DNA from: Thermoflexales bacterium
GTDB taxonomy: Bacteria > Chloroflexota > Anaerolineae > Fen-1058
Assembly (NCBI GenBank): GCA_016931085.1
Contig: JAFGFO010000473.1
Span: forward strand, 1 to 14,235
Direction: 5' to 3'
Length of the DNA stretch: 14,235 nucleotides
Both the position numbers and the translations under genes were made by a program. Positions 1 to 6,737 of this stretch are shown piece after piece (position 1 is the stretch's first letter; the number at the start of each line of letters is the position of its first letter). The notes beneath the pieces are model-generated. The model was not told the DNA's origin. It saw only the letters and a list, made by a program, of their open reading frames with translations, and ran no database searches.

Positions 1-1
1 C

Positions 2-1615
2 GGCATCCACGGCGCCACCTTTTCCTCGGCCGAGCTGACGCACGAGACCGGCCAGACGGTCGGCTCGGTCGTCCAGATCGGCGACCCTATCACCGAGAAG
101 GCCACCCTGGAAGCCGTGATGGTGGCCCGCGACGAGGGGCTGTACACGGCCATCAACGACTGCGGCGCTGGCGGCTTTTCCTCGGCGGCCGGGGAGATCG
201 GCAAAGAGGTCGGCGTCGAGATCGAGTTGAGCGATGTGCCGCTCAAGTACCCCGGCCTGCGCCCGTGGGAGATTTGGCTGTCGGAAGCCCAGGAGCGCAT
301 GGTGATGGCCGTGCCGGCCGAGAAGCTCGACCGGCTGCGCGAAATCTGCACCGGCTTTGACGTCGAGCTGACGGTAATCGGGCGCTACACCGGCGACGGC
401 CGGCTGCGCGTGCTCTACGGCGGCAAGCTGTGCGCCGACCTGGACATGGCCTTCGTGCACGATGGCTGGCCCGAACCGGCCCTGCACGCCGAGTGGTCGC
501 CGCCCCACTTCCCCAGCCCAGACAATCTCCCCCTCCCTGACCTGATGGCTGTCTTGCTGCGCATGCTGGCCGATCCAGATGTGGCCAGCAAGGAGGCCGT
601 GATCCGGCGCTACGACCACGAGGTGCAGGGCGCCACGGTGGTCAAGCCCTTGGTAGGTGCCGCCAACGACGGCCCGTCGGACGCGGCCGTGCTGCACCCC
701 CTGGCGACGCCCGGCTGGAAGGGACTGGCTCTGGGCTGCGGCATCTCGCCCTACTACGGCATGATCGACCCGTATGCCATGGCCTGGGCGGTGATAGACG
801 AAGCAGTGCGCAACGTCGTCGCCGTCGGCGCCGACCCCGAGCGGATCGCGCTGCTGGACAATTTCTGCTGGGGCAACCCGCGCCTGCCGGATCGCCTGGG
901 CGGCCTGGTGCGGGCGGCCCAGGGCTGCCACGATGCTGCCCTGGCCTACGGCACGCCCTTTGTCTCGGGCAAAGATAGCCTGAACAACGAGTACGTTGAC
1001 CCGGGCGGGCAAAAGCGCGCCATCCCGCCTACGTTGTTGATCTCGTCGTTGGCCATCGTGCCCGACGTGCGCCAGACCGTGACGATGGACCTGAAGACGC
1101 CCGGTAACCTGGTATACCTCCTTGGCGAGACGCGCGCCGAGTTGGGCGCTTCGCTCTATTACCGGCTGGCTCAGCCCGACGCGCTGGGTGAGGCCGTCCC
1201 CGCGCCGGTGCCCGATGCGCTTGAAACGATGCGCGCGCTGCACACAGCGATGCGCCAGGGAATCGTGCGCGCTTGCCACGACCTGTCCGAGGGCGGGCTG
1301 GCCGTAGCCGCCGCCGAGATGGCGTTGGCCGGGCGATTGGGACTCGATCTGGAGTTGGCCAAGATGCCGCGTGCACCTGGGGTGGACGCGGATGACACGG
1401 CCTTATTTGCCGAGAGCAGTGCCCGCTTCCTGGTTGAGGTTGCGCCGGAGGACGGGGAGGGCTTTGAGCAGGCGCTGGCGGGCCGCCCGCTGGCTCGGAT
1501 AGGCCAGGTCAGCGCCGAGAATCTGCTACGCGTGCGCGGCTTGCAAGGGGAGGTGGTGATCGAGTGTCCCATTGACGAGCTGCTGAAAGCCTGGCAGGGA
1601 ACGGAGGTGATGTAG
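2..1615 (+). CDS. purL: Phosphoribosylformylglycinamidine synthase, PurL subunit (5' end cut off)
   Basis: PurL is the synthetase subunit that, with PurQ-derived ammonia and ATP, converts FGAR to FGAM. The reading frame is open from base 2, so the gene enters from outside the window and 537 codons are visible, about the C-terminal 70% of a ~740-residue PurL. The visible part opens with GIHGATFSS, the conserved glycine-rich segment of the first ATP-binding half. Next come VVKPLVGAANDGPSDAA (about 640-690), GKDSLNNEY (about 968-994) and CHDLSEGGLAVAAAEMALAG (about 1274-1333), the C-terminal AIRS-like domain signature. The catalytic N-terminal region is not visible. The gene stops two bases before purQ, so the two are surely co-transcribed and probably translationally coupled. 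No purS is present downstream; PurS may be upstream or fused to the missing N-terminus. Confidence 0.96.
   Translation, partial: GIHGATFSSAELTHETGQTVGSVVQIGDPITEKATLEAVMVARDEGLYTAINDCGAGGFSSAAGEIGKEVGVEIELSDVPLKYPGLRPWEIWLSEAQERMVMAVPAEKLDRLREICTGFDVELTVIGRYTGDGRLRVLYGGKLCADLDMAFVHDGWPEPALHAEWSPPHFPSPDNLPLPDLMAVLLRMLADPDVASKEAVIRRYDHEVQGATVVKPLVGAANDGPSDAAVLHPLATPGWKGLALGCGISPYYGMIDPYAMAWAVIDEAVRNVVAVGADPERIALLDNFCWGNPRLPDRLGGLVRAAQGCHDAALAYGTPFVSGKDSLNNEYVDPGGQKRAIPPTLLISSLAIVPDVRQTVTMDLKTPGNLVYLLGETRAELGASLYYRLAQPDALGEAVPAPVPDALETMRALHTAMRQGIVRACHDLSEGGLAVAAAEMALAGRLGLDLELAKMPRAPGVDADDTALFAESSARFLVEVAPEDGEGFEQALAGRPLARIGQVSAENLLRVRGLQGEVVIECPIDELLKAWQGTEVM
1603..1610 (+). promoter_or_regulatory. 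Ribosome binding site of purQ inside the purL 3' end
   Basis: GGAGGTGA is a near-perfect anti-16S match, 7 bases before the purQ ATG. It lies within the last codons of purL, which supports the purQ start and coupled translation. Confidence 0.85.
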
Positions 1616-1617
1616 CG

Positions 1618-2391
1618 ATGACTCAAGTCAAGGTGCTCATTCTTCAAGCCACCGGCACCAACCGCGACCCGGATACCGCCTGGGCGGTCGAGCGGGCCGG
1701 TGGGCAGCCGGTGATCTTGCACGTCAACCAACTGCGCGAGCGCCCCGCCCGGCTGCACGAGTTTCAACTGCTGATCTTGCCCGGCGGCTTTTCGTACGGT
1801 GACGCGCTGGGCGCCGGCCGCTTGTTGGCGTCCGATCTGCGCTGGCTCTTCCAGGAAGAGCTGGCGCGCTTTGTGGCGGCCGGCAAAGCCGTGCTGGGCA
1901 TCTGCAATGGCTTCCAGGCTCTCGTCAAAAGCGGCTGGCTGCCCGGCCCGCCGGATGGCAAGGCCGGGGCGACGCTGACCCGCAACGAATCGAATCACTT
2001 CGAGTGCCGCTGGGTCTGGCTCGAGCCGGACCCAGCCAGCCCATGCATCTTTACACGGGGGTTGACCGAGCGCATCTATTGCCCGGTGGCCCACGGCGAG
2101 GGGCGCTTCATTCCCCGCGACCAGGCCGAGCTGGCGCGATTGCGCGCAGCTAAGCAGATTGCCGTGACTTATGTCTCCCCTGGCGGCGGGGCGGCCGCTT
2201 ATCCCGATAACCCCAACGGCTCGGTGGCCGGCATCGCCGGGATTTGCAACGAGCAGGGCAACGTCTTTGGCCTGATGCCCCATCCGGAAGATCACGTCGT
2301 CCCCTGGCAGCGCCCGCGCTGGGGGCGTGAACAGGGCGGGCTGGGGCTGCCTCTGTTCGCCCAGGGCATCCGCTGCGCGGCGGGGTTGTGA
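1618..2391 (+). CDS. purQ: Phosphoribosylformylglycinamidine synthase, glutaminase subunit PurQ
   Basis: PurQ is a class I glutamine amidotransferase that releases ammonia from glutamine and channels it to PurL. The 257-residue protein shows the fold's signatures in order: LILPGGFSYGDALGAGR (52-68, oxyanion region), GICNGFQ with the nucleophile Cys96, NESNHFECRW (123-132, PurQ-specific), and the His-Glu pair in MPHPED (His222, Glu224). All three members of the catalytic triad are therefore present. The ATG at 1618 follows the purL stop by two bases and has a strong ribosome binding site. At 257 residues it is longer than the ~227-residue Bacillus PurQ, similar to the longer PurQ forms. Its TGA stop lies inside the first unit of a heptad repeat array. 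Confidence 0.97.
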   Translation: MTQVKVLILQATGTNRDPDTAWAVERAGGQPVILHVNQLRERPARLHEFQLLILPGGFSYGDALGAGRLLASDLRWLFQEELARFVAAGKAVLGICNGFQALVKSGWLPGPPDGKAGATLTRNESNHFECRWVWLEPDPASPCIFTRGLTERIYCPVAHGEGRFIPRDQAELARLRAAKQIAVTYVSPGGGAAAYPDNPNGSVAGIAGICNEQGNVFGLMPHPEDHVVPWQRPRWGREQGGLGLPLFAQGIRCAAGL

Positions 2392-2421
2392 AATGTGAAA
2401 CGTGAAACGTAAAACCTGAAA
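2387..2421 (+). repeat. Five tandem heptads (TGAAA-type) between purQ and purC
   Basis: The units are TGTGAAA, TGTGAAA, CGTGAAA, CGTAAAA and CCTGAAA, in exact 7-base register. The first unit contains the purQ stop codon and the array ends 9 bases before the purC ATG. It fills almost the whole gap between the two genes and leaves no room for a Shine-Dalgarno sequence. Confidence 0.85.
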
Positions 2422-2430
2422 CCACAAAAC

Positions 2431-3414
2431 ATGATCGATCAAGACACTTTACGCCAATACATCCCACAAGCGCTCAAAGCGGTCGACGTGGACTGGCCCT
2501 ACGCGCGTGAAAGCGGCAAGGTGCGCGACATCTTTGGCCTGCCAGGCCGCGGCGCCATTAAGAAATGGCGGGCGATTGTGACAACCGACCGCCTGTCGGC
2601 CTTTGACCGGGTCCTCACGGCGGTCCCCTTCAAGGGCCAGGTGCTCAACCAGCTCAGCGCCTTTTGGTTCGAGCAGTCGGCGGACATCGTTGCCAACCAC
2701 ATCCTCGACTTGCCCGACCCCAACGTCAGCCTGGTGCACGACTGCGAGCCTTTGCCGGTCGAGGTCGTCGTGCGCGGCTACATCACCGGCGTGACGCAGA
2801 CGGCGCTGTGGTATCTTTACTCGCAGGGCGAGCGCTACATCTACGGCTACGACTTTCCCGACGGCCTGCGCAAAAACCAGCCGCTGCCGGAGGCGCTCGT
2901 CACGCCCACGACCAAGGGGCGTGGAGGCTTGCACGACGAGCGCCTGAGCTGCGCCGAGGTCGTCGAGCGCGGTCTTTTGGACGCCCAGACCTGGGAACAG
3001 GTCCAGTCCGCCGCCTTGGCCATCTTCAAGCGCGGCCAGGACATTGCCGCCCGGGGGGGCCTGATCCTGGTAGACACCAAGTACGAATTTGGACGCGCGC
3101 CGGACGGCGAGCTGATGATCATCGACGAAGTGCACACGCCCGACAGCAGCCGCTTCTGGGTGGCGGCCAGTTACCAGGATCGCCTGGCCGGTGGGCAAGA
3201 GCCGGAAAACTTTGACAAAGAGATCCTGCGCTTGTGGTACGCCGAGCGAGGTTATCGCGGCGATGGTGATCCGCCGGCGGCCACCGAGGAGCTGATCGTC
3301 CAGGTCAGCCAGCGCTACATCGCCTGCTACGAAAAGCTCACGGGCATGAACTTTGAGCCGGCATCCTATCCGGCCGGGCCACGCATCGCCGGTGTGTTGA
3401 GGGGGTTATTATAA
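2431..3414 (+). CDS. purC: Phosphoribosylaminoimidazole-succinocarboxamide synthase (SAICAR synthase)
   Basis: PurC ligates aspartate to CAIR using ATP, giving SAICAR. The 327-residue protein belongs to the longer form of the family (about 300 residues, against ~237 in E. coli). Visible motifs are ESGKVRDIF (27-35, nucleotide-binding loop), TTDRLSAFD (51-59), LPVEVVVRGYITG (108-120, family signature 1), and LILVDTKYEFG (211-221, signature 2) followed by IIDEVHTPDSSRFW (230-243). The ATG at 2431 gives the expected N-terminus, but no purine-rich ribosome binding site precedes it, only the heptad array. The stop codon overlaps the purE start by one base (TAATG). The adjacent purC and class II purE are in the same order as the two domains of animal PAICS. 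Confidence 0.97.
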   Translation: MIDQDTLRQYIPQALKAVDVDWPYARESGKVRDIFGLPGRGAIKKWRAIVTTDRLSAFDRVLTAVPFKGQVLNQLSAFWFEQSADIVANHILDLPDPNVSLVHDCEPLPVEVVVRGYITGVTQTALWYLYSQGERYIYGYDFPDGLRKNQPLPEALVTPTTKGRGGLHDERLSCAEVVERGLLDAQTWEQVQSAALAIFKRGQDIAARGGLILVDTKYEFGRAPDGELMIIDEVHTPDSSRFWVAASYQDRLAGGQEPENFDKEILRLWYAERGYRGDGDPPAATEELIVQVSQRYIACYEKLTGMNFEPASYPAGPRIAGVLRGLL

Positions 3415-3881
3415 TGTTGGTCGTCATCATCATGGGCTCGCCCGGCGATGTCGCGTTCGGTGAGCAAATCACGCGCGCGTTGGATGCTTTTGACATCCCG
3501 TGGGAGACGCGCGTCGCTTCGGCGCACAAAACGCCGCGCTATTTGCTGGAACTGCTCGACACCTACGAAGCCGACCCGCGCCCCAAGGTGTACATCACCG
3601 TGGCCGGGCGCAGCAATGCCCTGAGCGGCATGGTGGACGGCCAGGTGATCGCGCCGGTGATCGCCTGCCCGCCTTATTCGGAGCGCTTTGCCGGCGGTGA
3701 CGTTTTGTCTTCTCTGCAGGTTCCTTCGGGCATCGCGCCGGCCGTGGTGCTGGAGCCGGCCAACGCGGCCCTGTTGGCTGCCAAGATGCTGGCGCTGGCC
3801 GATGCTGGCCTGCGCCGCAAGGTGCAGGCCACGCAGGAAGAAGGACGCCGGCGGCTGCTGGAGGCGGATGGGGTATCTTGA
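3414..3881 (+). CDS. purE: Phosphoribosylaminoimidazole carboxylase, class II PurE (AIR carboxylase)
   Basis: PurE makes CAIR. The 155-residue sequence carries the signatures of class II AIR carboxylases (animal PAICS, Treponema), which use AIR and CO2 directly, rather than class I PurE, which needs N5-CAIR from PurK. SAHKTP replaces the class I SAHRTP, AGRSNALSGMVDG replaces the AGGAAHLPGM region, and IACPPYSE contains the class II CPP. MGSPGD near the N-terminus and VPSGIAPAVVLEPANAALLAAKM near the C-terminus complete the fold. No purK is present in the window, which agrees. The start shares one base with the purC stop, and GAGGGGG lies 8 bases upstream. The class call rests on family knowledge of these motifs; no alignment was run. 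Confidence 0.95.
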   Translation: MLVVIIMGSPGDVAFGEQITRALDAFDIPWETRVASAHKTPRYLLELLDTYEADPRPKVYITVAGRSNALSGMVDGQVIAPVIACPPYSERFAGGDVLSSLQVPSGIAPAVVLEPANAALLAAKMLALADAGLRRKVQATQEEGRRRLLEADGVS

Positions 3882-3913
3882 GACTTCCGAAGTCTTGGAG
3901 ACTTCGGAAGTCT
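3881..3913 (+). repeat. Nested 33-bp palindrome (15+3+15) after purE
   Basis: AGACTTCCGAAGTCT, then TGG, then AGACTTCGGAAGTCT. The two 15-mers are exact reverse complements, and each is itself a 7-bp hairpin around a single central base. They can fold as one 15-bp stem or as two small stems. The last base of the purE stop codon is the first base of the element. There is no T-run after it, so it is not a classical terminator. Confidence 0.9.
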
Positions 3914-3920
3914 GAAATGT

Positions 3921-3926
3921 GGGGAG
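3921..3926 (+). promoter_or_regulatory. Ribosome binding site selecting the purF ATG
   Basis: GGGGAG lies 4 bases before the ATG at 3931. It supports that start over the in-frame GTG at 3919, which would overlap the site itself. Confidence 0.6.
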
Positions 3927-3930
3927 TATT

Positions 3931-5364
3931 ATGACTCAATTCGACGACAAGGCACGCGAAGCCTGCGGCGTGTGCGGCATCTACGCCCCCGGCGCCGACG
4001 TGGCCCGCCTGGCTTTTTTTGCGCTCTATGCGCTTCAGCATCGGGGCCAGGAAAGCGCCGGGATCGCCACGAGCGACGGGCGCGTCGCCCACATTCACAA
4101 GGCTCTCGGCCTGGTCTCCCAGGTCTTTAACGAAGACAATCTGCACTTGCTGCGGGGACATTTGTCCATCGGCCATACTCGCTACTCGACCATGGGCGCA
4201 GTGCGCTTGCTCAATGCCCAGCCGTATTTGATCGAAACATCTCTAGGGCCACTGGGAGTATCGCACAACGGCAACCTGACCAACGCGCCTGTTTTGCGGC
4301 GCAATTTGCTTCAGCGGGGCGTGGGGTTGAGCTCCTCGTCCGACAGCGAGATCATCACCCAGATGTTGGCCGGCGAGCCGGGGGGAACCTGGGAAGATCG
4401 CATCGCCGCTTTCATGCGCGAGGCCCAGGGCGCCTATTCCTTGACGATCCTCACCCGGAAAGCTGTTTACGCCGCCCGTGACCCGTGGGGGCTGCGTCCA
4501 CTGTGCCTGGGCAAGCTGAACGGCGATGGCTGGGCCGTGGCCTCCGAGTCGAGCGCGATGGGGACGATCGGGGCAGCCTTTCAACGCGAGATACGGCCGG
4601 GCGAGATCGTCCGCTTGGACGAGTCTGGCGTATCTTCCTGGCAGATGGAGCCGGCACACACCTCTTCTTTGTGCGTGTTCGAATACATTTACTTTGCCCG
4701 CCCAGACTCTGTCCTGGAGGGCCGCTCCGTCCACCGCGTGCGCCGCTGGCTGGGCGCGTGCCTGGCCCGCGAGCACCCGGTAGCAGCCGACATGGTCATC
4801 GGCGTGCCCGACTCGGCCACAGCCCACGCGATTGGTTACGCCCACGAGGCCGGCATCGCGTTTGGCGAGGGCTTGATCAAGAATCGCTACATCGGGCGCA
4901 CCTTCATCCAACCCGACGACCGCCTGCGCCGCTTGGGCGTGGCGCTCAAGTTCAACACGCTGCCAGACTTGCCCGGCAAGCGCATCATCATGGTGGATGA
5001 CTCGATTGTGCGCGGCACGACTACCGGCCCGACCGTGGCGCTGCTGCGAAATGCCGGCGCGGCCGAAGTGCACGTGCGAATTGCCTCGCCTCCCCTCCGC
5101 CATCCATGCTTTATGGGAGTCGACATGGCGACCCACGAGGAGCTGATTGCCGCCCGGATGTCGGTGGATCAGATTGCCCAGTATATCGGCGCGGATAGCC
5201 TGGGCTATCTGTCATTAGACGGCCTGGTAGAAGCCGTCGCGGCGGCCGGCATCAGAGACGGTGTCAAAGAGCCGAACAGTCACTGCCTGGCGTGCTTCAA
5301 CGGAGAGTACCCTGTGCCAATCGCCGATGGAACCGCCAAAGGGGCGTTCGAGCCAGGCCAATAG
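3931..5364 (+). CDS. purF: Amidophosphoribosyltransferase PurF (iron-sulphur, propeptide type)
   Basis: PurF catalyses the committed step, PRPP plus glutamine to 5-phosphoribosylamine. From the ATG at 3931 the protein has 477 residues. The Ntn glutaminase nucleophile is Cys12 in ACGVCGIY, so an 11-residue propeptide must be removed, as in Bacillus subtilis PurF. Glutaminase residues follow in HRGQESAGI (37-45), GHTRYST (81-87) and SHNGNL (111-116). The phosphoribosyltransferase half has the PRPP loop IIMVDDSIVRGTT (352-364). Four cysteines, Cys248, Cys393, Cys452 and Cys455 (HCLAC), match the [4Fe-4S] ligands of the B. subtilis enzyme, so an oxygen-sensitive cluster is expected. The gene lies between two nested palindromes, one before its start and one after its stop. 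Confidence 0.97.
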   Translation: MTQFDDKAREACGVCGIYAPGADVARLAFFALYALQHRGQESAGIATSDGRVAHIHKALGLVSQVFNEDNLHLLRGHLSIGHTRYSTMGAVRLLNAQPYLIETSLGPLGVSHNGNLTNAPVLRRNLLQRGVGLSSSSDSEIITQMLAGEPGGTWEDRIAAFMREAQGAYSLTILTRKAVYAARDPWGLRPLCLGKLNGDGWAVASESSAMGTIGAAFQREIRPGEIVRLDESGVSSWQMEPAHTSSLCVFEYIYFARPDSVLEGRSVHRVRRWLGACLAREHPVAADMVIGVPDSATAHAIGYAHEAGIAFGEGLIKNRYIGRTFIQPDDRLRRLGVALKFNTLPDLPGKRIIMVDDSIVRGTTTGPTVALLRNAGAAEVHVRIASPPLRHPCFMGVDMATHEELIAARMSVDQIAQYIGADSLGYLSLDGLVEAVAAAGIRDGVKEPNSHCLACFNGEYPVPIADGTAKGAFEPGQ

Positions 5365-5370
5365 GAATGT

Positions 5371-5403
5371 AGGTGCAACGCACCTTAAAGGTGCGTTGCA
5401 CCT
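5371..5403 (+). repeat. Nested 33-bp palindrome (15+3+15) after purF
   Basis: AGGTGCAACGCACCT, then TAA, then AGGTGCGTTGCACCT. The 15-mers are exact reverse complements. Each is a 6-bp hairpin (AGGTGC/GCACCT) around three bases (AAC or GTT). Including the spacer, the pairing extends to 16 bp around one base. The architecture equals that of the element after purE, with a different sequence. It begins 6 bases after the purF stop and has no T-run. Confidence 0.92.
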
Positions 5404-5416
5404 GGTTATTCGGAAC

Positions 5417-5421
5417 AGGAG
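5417..5421 (+). promoter_or_regulatory. Ribosome binding site selecting the purD start
   Basis: AGGAG lies 7 bases before the ATG at 5429. It fixes the start there and excludes the longer in-frame extension that would read back through the palindrome and into purF. Confidence 0.8.
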
Positions 5422-5428
5422 CAAAGCT

Positions 5429-6688
5429 ATGCGTATACTTGTGATCGGTTCAGGTGGACGAGAACACGCCCTGGCCTGGAAGCTGGCCCAATCACCCCAG
5501 GCCGAGCAGGTGTTCGTGGCGCCGGGCAACGGCGGCACGAGCCGGGTGGCCCAAAACGTGCCCATCGCGGCCACCGACATCCCAGCCCTGCTCGCTTTTG
5601 CCCACCAGGAACGGATCGGCTTGACCGTCGTCGGTCCAGAAGCGCCCCTGGTGGCCGGCGTGGTCGATGCGTTTGCCCAGGCGGGGCTGGCGGTCTTTGG
5701 CCCCACCGCGGCGGCCGCCCGGCTGGAAGGCTCCAAGGCCTTTGCCAAGCACTTTATGATCGAGGAGGGCATCCCCACCGCGCCGGCGGCGATCTTTCGG
5801 GATTACGCGGCTGCCCAGGCTTATCTGCGCCAGGAACAAGCGCCGCTCGTGGTCAAGGCCGACGGCCTGGCGGCCGGCAAGGGCGTCATGGTCTGTGCGA
5901 CGATGGAGGAAGCCGAGACCGCCCTGGGCCAGGTGATGGTGGAAAGAGCCTTCGGAGCCGCCGGCGAGCGGGCCATCATCGAAACTTGCCTGCAAGGCGA
6001 GGAAGCCTCACTGCTGGCCTTTTGCGACGGGCGGCGGGTGGTGACTATGCCGGCCGCGCGTGATTACAAACCCATCGGCGACGGCAACACGGGGCCGAAC
6101 ACGGGCGGCATGGGAGGCTACGCTCCCTCACCGTCTGTCCCCCCAGCCTTGCTGGAAGAGGTGGTCGCGCGCGTCCTGCAGCCAGCCGTGGACGGCATGC
6201 GCCGGCGCGGCACGCCTTACGTCGGTGTGCTCTACGCCGGGCTGATGCTGACCGAGCAGGGATTGCGCGTGCTAGAGTTCAACTGCCGTTTTGGCGACCC
6301 CGAAACGCAGGCCCTTCTGCCCTTGCTGGAAAGTGACCTGGTCGATATTCTACTGGCCTGCGCCGAAGGACGATTGGACGAGGTCGAGATCCGGTGGAAG
6401 CCGGCTTACACGACGTGCGTCGTCGTGGCCTCGGGCGGTTATCCAGGCCCTTACGCGGTGGGCGAAGAGATCACGAGCCTGGGAGACACCAGCCCGCTCT
6501 CAACTATCGTCTTCCACGCCGGTACACAGCAAAAGGGAGAGCGCCTCCTCACCGCCGGGGGGCGGGTCCTGGCCGTGACTGCCTTGGGAGCCAGCTTGCC
6601 CGAAGCCCGCGCCCGCGCCTACGAAGGTGTGGCGCGCATCCACTTTGACGGGATGCAGTATCGTCGCGACATTGGCAAGTCAAGTTAG
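5429..6688 (+). CDS. purD: Phosphoribosylamine-glycine ligase (GAR synthetase)
   Basis: PurD joins 5-phosphoribosylamine and glycine with ATP to give GAR. The 419-residue protein is close to the ~425-430 of other bacterial PurD. It starts MRILVIGSGGREHALAW, the typical N-terminus with its glycine-rich loop. The ATP-grasp core follows: LVVKADGLAAGKGV (140-153), ERAFGAAGERAIIE (172-185), the substrate loop DYKPIGDGNTGPNTGGMGGY (212-231), and LEFNCRFGDPETQALLP (282-298) with the metal-binding Glu and Asn. The C-terminal lid domain runs from about 330. The frame extends upstream without a stop, but that part encodes only the palindrome and purF read out of frame. The gene ends where a short octamer repeat begins. 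Confidence 0.97.
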   Translation: MRILVIGSGGREHALAWKLAQSPQAEQVFVAPGNGGTSRVAQNVPIAATDIPALLAFAHQERIGLTVVGPEAPLVAGVVDAFAQAGLAVFGPTAAAARLEGSKAFAKHFMIEEGIPTAPAAIFRDYAAAQAYLRQEQAPLVVKADGLAAGKGVMVCATMEEAETALGQVMVERAFGAAGERAIIETCLQGEEASLLAFCDGRRVVTMPAARDYKPIGDGNTGPNTGGMGGYAPSPSVPPALLEEVVARVLQPAVDGMRRRGTPYVGVLYAGLMLTEQGLRVLEFNCRFGDPETQALLPLLESDLVDILLACAEGRLDEVEIRWKPAYTTCVVVASGGYPGPYAVGEEITSLGDTSPLSTIVFHAGTQQKGERLLTAGGRVLAVTALGASLPEARARAYEGVARIHFDGMQYRRDIGKSS

Positions 6689-6711
6689 CAAATCGGCAAA
6701 TCGGCAAATGC
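6688..6711 (+). repeat. Three tandem octamers after purD
   Basis: The units are GCAAATCG, GCAAATCG and GCAAATGC, in 8-base register. The first base is the last base of the purD stop codon. The array runs straight into a small hairpin. It is another short tandem repeat in a gap of this cluster, distinct in sequence from the TGAAA heptads. Confidence 0.7.
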
Positions 6712-6725
6712 CGACCTTCGGTCGG
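6711..6725 (+). repeat. Single 15-bp hairpin unit before purM
   Basis: CCGACC, TTC, GGTCGG: a 6-bp GC-rich stem with a 3-base loop, the same 15-base design as one arm of the nested palindromes. The right arm overlaps the first two bases of the GGAG (6724-6727) that is the likely purM ribosome binding site, so folding could hide it. Confidence 0.65.
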
Positions 6726-6737
6726 AGCAGATCGCAT

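Noticed and set aside
1171..2442. 423-codon open frame on the - strand opposite purL and purQ
   Set aside because: It is antisense to two well-supported purine genes and has no domain signature. Long antisense frames are expected in GC-rich coding DNA.
4243..5136. 297-codon open frame on the - strand inside purF
   Set aside because: It is opposite conserved PurF motifs and has no recognisable protein features; a compositional shadow.
5261..5428. N-terminal extension of PurD into purF
   Set aside because: It would overlap purF and translate the nested palindrome. The ATG at 5429 has AGGAG and gives the canonical MRILVIGSGGREHA start.
6627..6737. N-terminal extension of PurM into purD
   Set aside because: It overlaps purD and the octamer and hairpin repeats. 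The ATG at 6738 with GGAG upstream is the better start.
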